The notes under the pieces were generated by a model. The model searched no databases. It was not told where the DNA came from and saw nothing but the letters and a program-made list of their open reading frames with translations. From contig CM077829.1 of assembly GCA_039720395.1 (NCBI GenBank), positions 23,081,955 through 23,145,954 of the forward strand: a stretch of 64,000 bases of DNA. Direction: 5' to 3'. The position numbers were made by a program, and so were the translations under genes. The stretch is from Liquidambar formosana (taxonomy: Eukaryota; Streptophyta; Magnoliopsida; Saxifragales; Altingiaceae). Shown piece after piece: positions 1 through 8,404 of this stretch (position 1 is the stretch's first letter; the number at the start of each line of letters is the position of its first letter).

Positions 1-882
1 CCCTTTAAAAGGGAACACCTTCTCCATTTCAATAGCTTTCAAAAAGCATCCCCTTTTTATCCACCCCTTGACTTCAAAAGTCTCGAGCTTTCTCTAGATC
101 CCAAAAGAGGTTCGCACTTGATATTAATTCTTTAAAAATGGATTCACATCATTTCCATTTCCATCCTTTCATAAAGGATTGATTTTACTGCTGCAAGATA
201 GGGATGCATTAGAGTTAATCAATTTGACTTAAGATACCCAAGAGAAGGAAGGTGAATTTGTGGTCCTTTCATACAAATCTCATTTACAAACACCTTAAGG
301 CATACTCTTTCAAAACCAACACTTTCAAAAGGACTTTGTTCCAATGCCTTCAAGGATCTCTTTTCAAATAACAAATTCACTACCCTTCAAAAAGGTATTT
401 TACGTCAAATCATTTGTATAGAAAATTAACAATACCAAATGGGATTTTAATCAGAAACATCGTTGAAATCGAGAACCGTTGGATTCCAACGAGTGATGTG
501 GGGTGCCTCACACCTTCCCCACTCGTAACCAAACCCCCTTACCCACAATCTTTAGTCTTACAGACCACTAGGAGTCAATCAATTTCCAAATGGACCTCAA
601 ATGGACCCGTTTGATGATAAGACCTCAGATGGACTTATTTTTGGGATCTCAGATGACCCTATTCTCTAAACAAACTATAGGATGTCCGATCACGTCCTCA
701 AACCCCTGATTGGTGGTGACTCCATAGCCTTGATAATTCTAGATATGCTTGCATGCCTAGGACGGTCAAGGCACCCTTGAAATGAACTCAACACGCCCAC
801 CAGAAAAGAAATGGATGCCCTGGGGTCATCCCAAACTTAGGAAGGGAAAATATCCCATCCTTTTTTTAGGGTAGCGACAGCA
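1..882 (+). mobile_element. E0 5' LTR (3' portion) of an old Tat-type gypsy element
   Basis: Terminal part of a long terminal repeat belonging to the old plus-strand element E0; its start lies before the window. The support is indirect. The stretch around 497-545 (GTGGGGTGCCTCACACCTTCCCC, then CGTAACC) resembles the conserved segment near the LTR end of Tat-type elements. The sequence runs into a TGGCGACT primer-site-like motif at 883, and a Tat-type gag follows in the same orientation. The exact boundary (CA at 881-882) is inferred. No coding capacity is visible; the 66-codon frame at 414 is not supported. Confidence 0.6.
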
Positions 883-900
883 TGGCGACTAGTAGGTTTA
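883..900 (+). other. E0 primer-binding-site-like motif
   Basis: TGGCGACT directly follows the inferred LTR end and is the same octamer that opens the primer sites of E1 and E2 (complement of an Arg-tRNA-like 3' end). The following bases (AGTAGG) have diverged from CCACTGGGG, as expected for a decayed copy. Confidence 0.5.
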
Positions 901-2529
901 GTCCCATGTGATTTTTTCGATGTTTCTAAAATCCCCTTTCGAATTGTTAACCTCCTATACAACCTAGATAAGACCAATGTCTTCTGTTATTATTCATGAT
1001 TGATTTACAGATTTTCTAACAGATTACTGACTTCCTCCTTTTTCTCTTTTTGTGGGGTGCGTGAGTCTTTATTCTTCCAAGCATTTATTTACTTTCTTAA
1101 GTATTTAAATCTCTTTCCTATGTGATTGATATGCTCAAATGTTGTATCATGCCATGAGAATGTATATCATCCTTTCCTCAAATATAACTGTTCACTTCAT
1201 GCACACATGCATGCTTTGTTTTGTTTAAACCCAGGCACGCACGAGTGTCCAACCCTGCAGGATAGCAGGGGGCGAATGTAGGTGTATCCTCCGTCAGATG
1301 GTTTGTACATCAGGCGGTTGTGTGCATTGAAAAGCCCCCACCCAAATCACCTAAGGCTTGTTTACGTTTGCGAGAGGCCTATGTGATTTGGGACCCCATC
1401 TTTCTAGGACTAGCTTGCATCGCCCAGCCTCATGATAACATGTCATTTAGCATCCCTAGGAAAGAAATGCCGACCCCTGTTGCATTAAGACACCGGCACG
1501 CACAAGGAAAGGATTTATCTTGTACATATCCTACCTATATATATCATGTACATACATGTTGTTATTATTGTCACATACATTCCAAAAGGAGTCCATATGG
1601 CCAAATGGGCACCCCGTGCCTACGGCCCTTGCAAATCATGCATTTGAACCACCCTAGGATGGTGATCAATATCACCACATCAAGTCTGGTTTAGAGGTTT
1701 TCCAAATATCCGACCTAAGGGTTCAATAACCCTAAAAGAAGTACATTGCATAAAAAAAATCCATCCAGAGGGTTGCAATCAACCCACCACCAAACAACGC
1801 ATCAAGGTTACCCAACAAGGAATAACTCAAATGGAGACGAAGGAATGTTTGCGAAACCCAAGCCAAGTCTAGGGATTAGTAAGTTTTGTTTCTACTCATT
1901 TGTAAATTAATACAGGTTACAAGGCTTGAGTCATATCCTCACAAGAATCCAGGTAAGCTGCATCAGCACCATTCTTAAGAGTCGTCCCTTACAGATGAGG
2001 GATACCTAGGACACGCATACGTCCAATCTTTACTCCCCAAGGTTATGTCAAGGGTAAACCAGAGTTAACCCCGGATATCCTAAGACATAACGGAAAGTAA
2101 AGATTTGACTTCCGCTTATCAATTCCATACTAACTATGTCTTTGCCTACAATAGGTAATAGGTGCAAGGTATTAGGTGCAAGGTATTGGGTGCAAGGTAC
2201 CAGATGAGGTACTAGACACAAGATACCAGGTGGAAAAGTAGAAGAAGGAATCAGCAACAAAGCACTGTCCACAAGAGATAGCATCATCATCAAATACTAA
2301 GTACGAAGTGCCACGAGGCATCAAGTACTAAGTATCCATTTCATGCTCCAAACAGCCCAACATCACAGTCAAGTTCCAAAGAACAAAAGCTGTCGACACT
2401 CTAAGAAGCACAAAGCTTACAAGCTTTGACTAGACAGTTAGCACCATAGCGTGACCCCGAGGACGATCCAGGTCCACCCGCGGATAAATCCCCGACCCTT
2501 CTAACAGCCCAGAAAGGATAGAACAGCAC
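901..2529 (+). other. E0 untranslated leader
   Basis: Non-coding leader between the primer site and gag. No frame in it looks like a conserved protein; the 124-codon frame at 1320-1694 has no recognisable domain. Around 1240-1300 there is a short GC-richer stretch (CCTGCAGGATAGCAGGGGGC). A stop in the gag frame at 2485-2487 means gag cannot extend far upstream of the ATG at 2530. Confidence 0.55.
2153..2240. repeat. Short degenerate 14-bp tandem repeat in E0 leader
   Basis: The unit AGGTGCAAGGTATT occurs about three times in a row and then decays into variants (GGGTGCAAGGTACC, AGATGAGGTACT). It has the look of replication slippage in the non-coding leader. Confidence 0.6.
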
Positions 2530-3115
2530 ATGTCGCCAGTCATGGAAGAAGCACTCGAGAGCAGTAATCCTCGAATTAATCACTTGGAAGAGCTAAAGGC
2601 CGCACTAATCGCCATGTTAGCCGCATCACAAAGGACAAACACTCCGCTACCTCCACCTGGTGGGCAGTCAAACACCACACAGAATCTTGGGACTCAACCT
2701 CCTCCCATTCCAGAGAACTCTAGAGAGAATAGTTCGTCAAAGAACCCTGATGATAAGGGTGAGAAGCCTAAAGCAGAGGTAAAGAACAAAAAGGTTACTA
2801 CTAAGCTCGAGAGCTTGGAGGAAAAGATCCGGGGACTACAAGGGATCGATGCATATGGAAATGCAGACTTCTCAAGTTTATGTTTCTTCCCAGACATGAA
2901 ACCTCCACCCAAGTACAAAACCCCGGAATTCAGCAAATACAACGGGACTGGTTGCCCACTTACACACCTTAGGGTGTATTGCGGAGAAATGTGCCAATAT
3001 GGTAACGACGAAAGGTTCTCAATCCAACAGTTCCAAAAGAGCCTTACTGGGCCCGCCCTGTCCTGGTTTGTTTAACTAGATCCGCAAAAAATCCACACAT
3101 GGTTTGATTTGGCCC
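2530..3115 (+). pseudogene. gag: E0 gag, first part (split by the E1 insertion)
   Basis: Start of the Gag polyprotein of E0. The frame opens with MSPVMEEALESS, has a Pro/Ser/Lys-rich spacer, then the Tat-type Gag motif YNGTGCPLTHLRVYCGEM and a helical stretch ending in LTGPALSWF. That motif parallels FDGTGCPKTHLKMYV of E1 and E2, which supports a Retrotrans_gag assignment. The frame hits TAA at 3073 in place of a sense codon, continues recognisably (LDPQKIHTWFDLA) and is cut at 3115 by E1. It resumes at 33431. The ATG at 2530 was chosen because an in-frame stop lies just upstream and a Met there precedes a plausible N terminus. It is certainly non-functional. Confidence 0.85.
3111..3115. repeat. 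Target-site duplication of E1, left copy (GGCCC)
   Basis: GGCCC immediately precedes the LTR start TGTGAACC and is repeated at 33426-33430 immediately after the other LTR ends in TGTGACA. A 5-bp duplication is standard for LTR elements. Removing E1 and one copy rejoins the E0 gag frame. Confidence 0.95.
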
Positions 3116-3549
3116 TGTGAACCCCGGAAATTGGGCCCATGAGGGATTGAAAAGAGAAATCGGGTTTGAAAACAAAAAAAGGAGTCGCCACCTTATTTTT
3201 TAAAGGAAACAAGGAAAACCCTAAAAAAATCAATTTGTTTTAAGAAAACAATTTGAATGACTCCATGTTTAAAAAAAGAAAGGCAAACAGTCTTTTGGAA
3301 ACCAAAGAAATCGGGGATTCGGAGGCTAAGTTATGACATGGGAAGGTTCTAGGCAAAGCCTATAGGCACCCATGTCACCCTTTCGGTCTCTCAGTTCATT
3401 TGGGCTAAATCAAGATCTTTCCATACAAAAATCAGCAAGTATATCATCACAAGGATTGCATGCATATCATATATTTCATTCATCCATCCATGCATAACAA
3501 ACACATAAAAACAGAAAATAAAGAAAAAGAAAAGAAAACAAAAAGAAGC

Positions 3550-3660
3550 CTAGGATGCTTGGATCCTAGAACGGACTTGAGCCTCACGAAGAGCGCCTAC
3601 GTACCATGCAACGAAATACATGGATCAAAGTTCATGTAGTTCGATTAGAACTAGGGTTAA
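3550..3660 (-). promoter_or_regulatory. Conserved U5 segment with alternative hairpins (E1 3' LTR)
   Basis: This segment recurs in all three LTR families (E2 36410-36510, E3 35850-35937). On the plus strand it contains CTAGGAT...ATCCTAG, then GCGCCTACGTACCATG, then ACATGGA-TCAAAG-TCCATGT. The middle CATGG arm can pair with the arm on either side, so two mutually exclusive hairpins are possible. In E2 the first stem is longer and matched on both sides (CCTAGGATA/TATCCTAGG). Function unknown; a structured RNA element of the genomic transcript is an inference. Confidence 0.45.
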
Positions 3661-3898
3661 GACTTAATATAAACCTATGGTTAAAACCCTAGGTTTCCTT
3701 ATTTGACCAAAAGAGTTGAATTTGATAGAAAGTTTGATTTTGGAAAGAAATCCACAAAATGGAAACTTTAATAAAAACCAGAATTTTATTTGTGAAGGAA
3801 ACCTCTAATTAAACCATAGGATCATATTAAAAATTAACCCTAGATAGGGAGAAGAGAAAGGATAAAGAAGAGAGGTGAATTGGGGCACCTTCACACCC

Positions 3899-3904
3899 AC
3901 TTAC
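3899..3904 (-). other. Candidate splice donor in E1 3' LTR
   Basis: On the element-sense strand the sequence reads CTCAG/GTAAGT, a perfect plant 5' splice site, roughly 0.9 kb downstream of the TATA box. The same place in E2 (36785-36790) reads AAG/GTAAGT and in E3 (56947-56952) CGG/GTAAGT. The E1 5' LTR copy reads GTAAGC. A leader intron starting in the LTR is possible; no acceptor was identified. Confidence 0.4.
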
Positions 3905-4834
3905 CTGAGCGCAATTACTCCAAACATTAGCCATTTCAGACATTGGCAGCCCTATTTGCCATAGGACAAATACCACACCTATTTGCACCCTTACAAGTGC
4001 TCAAAATCATGCAAAAACACTAACATGCAAATCTGGACAGAATAGTACAAAGGCCTAAAATCATCCACTAAATGTGCCAACAGCAAAAACAGCGAACAAT
4101 AATAAGTCCTAACATATTCCTAGAACCATATCATGCATAAAACCCTAGAAATCAACTAACATGCATGCAAAAATATCATATTTACTCCATATGAATAACA
4201 TACACAGCAAACATGAAGAAAAAACAATGAAAAGACCTACTTTAACATGCTGTATAAAAACAAACACAAAACAAAGACTCTAAAACCCTAAACTCACAAA
4301 TATGCTTGAAAACATACAAAACAAACTTCACACATACTAAAATAAACCTAAACAGAACCTAAACCATGCATATTAATTAACTAAAGCAGCAAAACATGAT
4401 AAGAACCCTAAGACTAACATGCAATAACACTAATCCTAAAACAAGGACAACAGAAGCACAAGAATCATAACTATGCATTGGAATCTATGAACTAACTCTA
4501 AAGCATGCGAAACTCATCATGAACATCATCAATATCACATGTATCAACCAATAGAAACTTCAATTCATGGTAGAAATTACAAGCATTACATGCAATAGAG
4601 CTATCCTACATGATACCTTTGTTTAAGCTTGAACAGAAAAGAGGAATACCTTAGAGAGAGCCTTCCTTGCTGCTGTATGAACTCCCTCTTGCTCTTGTGG
4701 ATGTCTTCAACCAATGTTCTTCAAGGCTACAGCAAGAACTCCAGCACTCCTTCGAGTCTCTCTCTCTTATTCTCTCTCAAACACTCAAGTTTTAATGCAT
4801 AAAGTGGCTCCTCTTGTGCTGAAGCATAGGGGGG

Positions 4835-4842
4835 TATTTATA
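4835..4842 (-). promoter_or_regulatory. TATA box of E1 3' LTR (TATAAATA)
   Basis: Minus-strand TATAAATA about 200 bp downstream of the palindrome. The same box at the same offset is in the other E1 LTR and both E2 LTRs, so this is the likely core promoter for the element transcript. Confidence 0.7.
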
Positions 4843-5040
4843 GAGTTTCATTAGGATTAACCAATGGCTAGGATTAAAACCCTAAAAATTAATCCAAGGG
4901 CTATTAGAGACCCCCTTGGGGCTTAAGTAACTCAGAAGTTACCAAAAATTAGAAGGAAACTCGTCCAAAAGAGCCCAAATACGTTAAAATAGGCAAGAGT
5001 CCGCTTCAGCAAGGAGTTAGAGTAGAAATAGGAAAGTGGT

Positions 5041-5120
5041 CTCGGGTGACCACCCAAGCCTGGGCGGCTAGCCACCTGGGCCCAGGCGGCTAGCCGCCCA
5101 GGCTTGGGTGGTCACCCGAG
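5041..5120. promoter_or_regulatory. 80-bp palindrome, copy 1 (E1 3' LTR)
   Basis: Ends CTCGGGTGACCACC and GGTGGTCACCCGAG are exact reverse complements. Two internal GGCTAGCC sites and a central GGGCCC complete an 80-bp palindrome with a single mismatched pair. Dyad centres of the four sites are 21.5, 22 and 21.5 bp apart. It lies about 200 bp upstream of the LTR TATA box. Confidence 0.9.
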
Positions 5121-5830
5121 CCCACTTCTGATTTTTCTCCTATTTTGCCTTCCTTCCCTTCTAGAAGTGTTTTAGGGGGCAAATTAACTCCGATTTTGAT
5201 GAAACAAAAGCCAAAACGACCGTGTTTCGATGAGGAATATGTTTTTGAACATTTTAGGGTGAAACCACTAACCATGGGGGCATGGTTAGGTTTGAACAAG
5301 GCAGTTAACCACTATGCTCTACCTTTGCTAAGCATAGGCATGCACATAGGGTCAAACCAAACACTTTCCACATCAAAATTGAACTTCATAAAACACTTTT
5401 GGGAGTAAAATGATGGCTAATGAAAGTCAATTTGAAAAGATTTGGTTGGTAATTGTGAGTCAATTAGAGCTAACCCAAAGAAGGGTCAATTAACCAATCT
5501 TGAACTGTATTGAGCCATTTTAATCCCAAGCCATTGATTTATCAAATTGAACCTAGAAATACCTCCTATGCATCCATATGAACTCCAATTGACAATTTGG
5601 AGATCATTCCAAGGTCAAATGAAAAGTTTGGGACTTAAAAGACGATTATGCCCCTCAAGTCACAAAAGCTCTTATTATCCCTCAAGATCAACTCCAATTT
5701 GAACCAAAATTCATACCCATTGTCCTTGTGACTCTAGAAACCTAATGCAAATGACTAGACTAAAAAAAAAAACAAAAACATGCATGAAATGATGAGCCCT
5801 AGTAAGGTGGTGCAAAAATGGGGTGTGACA

Positions 5831-5872
5831 GAAGCCCCTCATTGGCGAACAAGTTACACTTGTGAACCAATG
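5831..5872 (-). other. E1 polypurine-tract region and adjacent conserved hairpin
   Basis: Next to the 3' LTR the element-sense strand reads AATGAGGGGCTTC, the likely plus-strand primer tract. At 5840-5872 a hairpin has outer stem CATTGG/CCAATG and inner stem ACAAGT/ACTTGT around a 3-nt loop. E2 and E3 keep the structure with changed bases (E2 GCAAGT/ACTTGC; E3 forms a G-U pair in element-sense RNA). Confidence 0.7.
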
Positions 5873-5959
5873 ATAAAGAACAACCCATTTTTGCCAAAAA
5901 ACCTGGAGAAATCACACACTGATACCAACAAGGATAGGAGGTTGAAAAACTGAGACTGA

Positions 5960-7770
5960 GATAAGGAAGTGTACTCAAGTCATGAGTATACTTAAACCAC
6001 TGGGGGTTGATGATTGACAAGAGAAGCATATTCAAGCCACTACGAATGAACATACTTTTGAAATAGAGAAATATATTCTAGTCACGAATATATTTAACCA
6101 AGTGATTGAGAATGAAATCTGAGAAGTATACTCAAGTGATGAGTGTACTTTTGAAATGGAGAAATATATTCAGGTCACGAATATATTTAACCAAGTGGTT
6201 GATAAACATCTGAGAAGTACGCTCAAGTGATGAACATACCTTTGAAATGGAGAAATATATTCTGGTCACGAATATATTTAACCAAGTAGTGAAAAGAGAT
6301 TGAGAAGTATACTCAAGTGATGAGTACACTTTTGAAATGGAGAAATATATTCAGGTCACGAATATATTTAACCAAGTGATTGAAATAAACTGAGAAGTAT
6401 ACTCAAGTGATGAATATACCATTGAAATGGAGAAATATATCCAAGCGATGGATATATTTAACCAAGTAAGTGACAAATATGTTCAAGTGATGAACATACC
6501 ATTGAAATGGAGAAATATATTCAAGCGATGAATATATTTAACCAAGTAATTAACAAATGATCTGAGAAGTGTACTAAAGTGATGAGTACACCATTGAAAT
6601 GGAGAAATATATTCAAGTGATGAATATATTTAACCAAGTAAGTGACAGGTATGTTCAAGTGATGAACATACCATTGAAATGGAGAAATATATTCAAGTGA
6701 TGAATATACTTAACCAAGTGATTGACAGGTATGTTCAAGTGATGAACATACCATTGGAGTGGAGAAATATATCCAAGCGATGAATATACTTAACCAAGTG
6801 ATTGACAGAGACTGAGAAGTATACTCAAGTGATGAGTATACCATTGAAATGGAGAAATATATCCAAGCGATGGATATATTTAACCAAGTAAGTGACAAGT
6901 ATGTTCAAGTGATGAACATACCATTGAAATGGAGAAATATATTCAAGTGATGAATATACTTAACCAAGTAATTGACAAATGATCTGAGAAGTATGCTCAA
7001 GTGATGAGCATACCATTGAAATGGAGAAATATATCCAAGCAATGAATATATTTAACCAAGTGATTGACAAAGACTGAGAAGTATACTCAAGTGATGAGTA
7101 TACCATTGAAATGGAGAAATATATCCAAGCGATGGATATATTTAACCAAGTAAGTGACAAGTATGTTCAAGTGATGAACATACCATTGAAATGGAGAAAT
7201 ATATTCAAGTGATGAATATACTTAACCAAGTGATTGACAGGTATGTTCAAGTGATGAATATACCATTGAAATGGAGAAATATATCCAAGTGATGGATATA
7301 CTTAACCAAGTAAGTGACAAGTATGTTCAAGTAATGAACATACCATTGAAATGGAGAAATATATTCAAGTGATGAATATACTTAACCAAGTGATTGACAG
7401 GTATGTTCAAGTGATGAACATACCATTGAAATGGAGAAATATATCCAAGCGATGGATATACTTAACCAAGTAAGTGACAAGTATGTTCAAGTGATGAACA
7501 TACCATTGAAATGGAGAAATATATCCAAGTGATGAATATATTTAACCACGTAAGATAGATAATGAGGATTTGGAACTGAGAAGCATATTCAAAGGGTGAA
7601 TACACTTTTGAAATGGAAGAATATATCCAAGTGATGAATATATTCAACCAAGTAGGATAAAGAATGAGGATTTGAAACTGGGAAGCATATTCATATGGTG
7701 AATACACTTTTGAATTGGAGGAACATATTCAAGTGATGAATATATTCAACCAAGTGGGATGGAAAATCAA
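5960..7770. repeat. E1 tandem array of about 80-90 bp units made of hairpins
   Basis: About twenty imperfect units, the commonest 80 bp long, anchored by CCATTGAAATGGAGAAATAT. Each unit holds two inverted repeats. One is variable, with stems such as TATGTTCA/TGAACATA, TATACTCA/TGAGTATA and TATGCTCA/TGAGCATA around loop AGTGA. The other is AT-rich, such as ATATATTCA/TGAATATAT or ATATCCA/TGGATAT. Both arms change together from unit to unit. It lies between the PMD-A promoter and the 3' LTR, the place where Tat elements are known to carry variable tandem repeats that can seed satellites. Minus-strand reading frames across it are by-products of the repeat. Confidence 0.9.
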
Positions 7771-8038
7771 GATTTGAAATGAGGATATATGATCAATTTA
7801 TCAAGATAGGACAAGCATGGTGCAAGAAGAAAGTGACTTGGCACATTGTCACTTGAGTTGGTATGGCACAGGGGAAATATATTCAACCCTTTCGAGCATA
7901 AAATCAATTCAAAGAATTGATTTCAAGGTGAAATTTAATTGATTTTAAGCTCAAAAAGTGTTGAATATCTCATTTGGAAGGAGGTTTGATCACGCGTTAA
8001 AGCGAGACAAAGCGAGAGAGAAAGCCAAAACAAGGTGG
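7771..8038. other. Spacer between E1 array and PMD-A promoter
   Basis: Non-coding. It contains a small inverted repeat (GTGAC...GTCAC near 7840) and two further inverted segments around TTGATTTTA. I see nothing else. Confidence 0.4.
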
Positions 8039-8119
8039 CTTGGGTGACCACCAGGCCTCAGGAGGCTAGCCGCCCAGGCCCTGGTGGCTAGCCACCTAAG
8101 GCTTGGGTGGTCACCTGAG
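8039..8119. promoter_or_regulatory. 80-bp palindrome, copy 2 (upstream of E1 PMD-A)
   Basis: Same four-site design as the LTR copy: TTGGGTGACCACC, GGCTAGCC, GGCTAGCC, GGTGGTCACCTGAG. It lies about 285 bp before the PMD-A start codon and just upstream of a TATA-like TTTTTAAATA (8143-8152). Confidence 0.9.
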
Positions 8120-8404
8120 CCTAATGCTGAAAAATTCTGGGTTTTTAAATACCCAAGTGCACTATTCATACCCCTTGTTCAAAGAACCCGAAAATTGGAG
8201 CTTCTCTCTCTAGAAAGCTTACCCTATTTTGCAAAATCACTCCAACACCCAAAGGCCTTCAAATCCACACTTCAAGAGGGATTCATACACATGAAATAGC
8301 ATCATTAGCACCCAATTTCACATCAAAAACAAAGAATTTGCAGCACTTTGCAAATCAAAACCCATTAAACCCATTTTTGCTCAAAACAAGCTAGTTCATC
8401 CACC
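8120..8404 (+). promoter_or_regulatory. E1 PMD-A core promoter and 5' UTR
   Basis: After the palindrome comes TTCTGGGTTTTTAAATACCC, a TATA-like box inside a short inverted repeat. About 60 bp later is a pyrimidine-rich patch (CTTCTCTCTCTAGAAAG) like a plant Y patch. The same order occurs in E2 (41157-41250) and E3 (60955-61035), where the box reads GGGTTTTTAAACCC. Transcription toward PMD-A on the plus strand is inferred from this layout. Confidence 0.6.

Larger units (their letters stand above)
3116..5830 (-). mobile_element. E1 3' LTR
   Basis: Direct repeat of 30716-33425. On the element-sense strand it begins TGTCACACCCCATTTTTGC and ends TTCACA, so the ends are TG...CA. From high to low coordinates it holds the 80-bp palindrome (5041-5120), a TATAAATA box (4835-4842), a consensus splice-donor-like CAG/GTAAGT (near 3899-3907) and a hairpin-rich conserved segment (about 3550-3660). 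There is no coding sequence; the 87-codon plus-strand frame at 5145 recurs in the other LTR only because the LTRs are copies. Confidence 0.95.

Noticed and set aside
1320..1694. 124-codon plus-strand frame in the E0 leader
   Set aside because: No recognisable domain, no counterpart in the other elements, and it lies in the untranslated leader.
5041..5120. Palindrome as a foldback MITE inserted by chance
   Set aside because: No flanking target-site duplication seen, and all ten copies sit at equivalent promoter positions; kept as an alternative to test but not favoured.
5799..7707. Minus-strand reading frames of 60-84 codons across the E1 array (TWLNIFIAWIYFSISMV-like repeats)
   Set aside because: They are direct translations of the 80-90 bp tandem units, change with each unit and have no start or promoter context.
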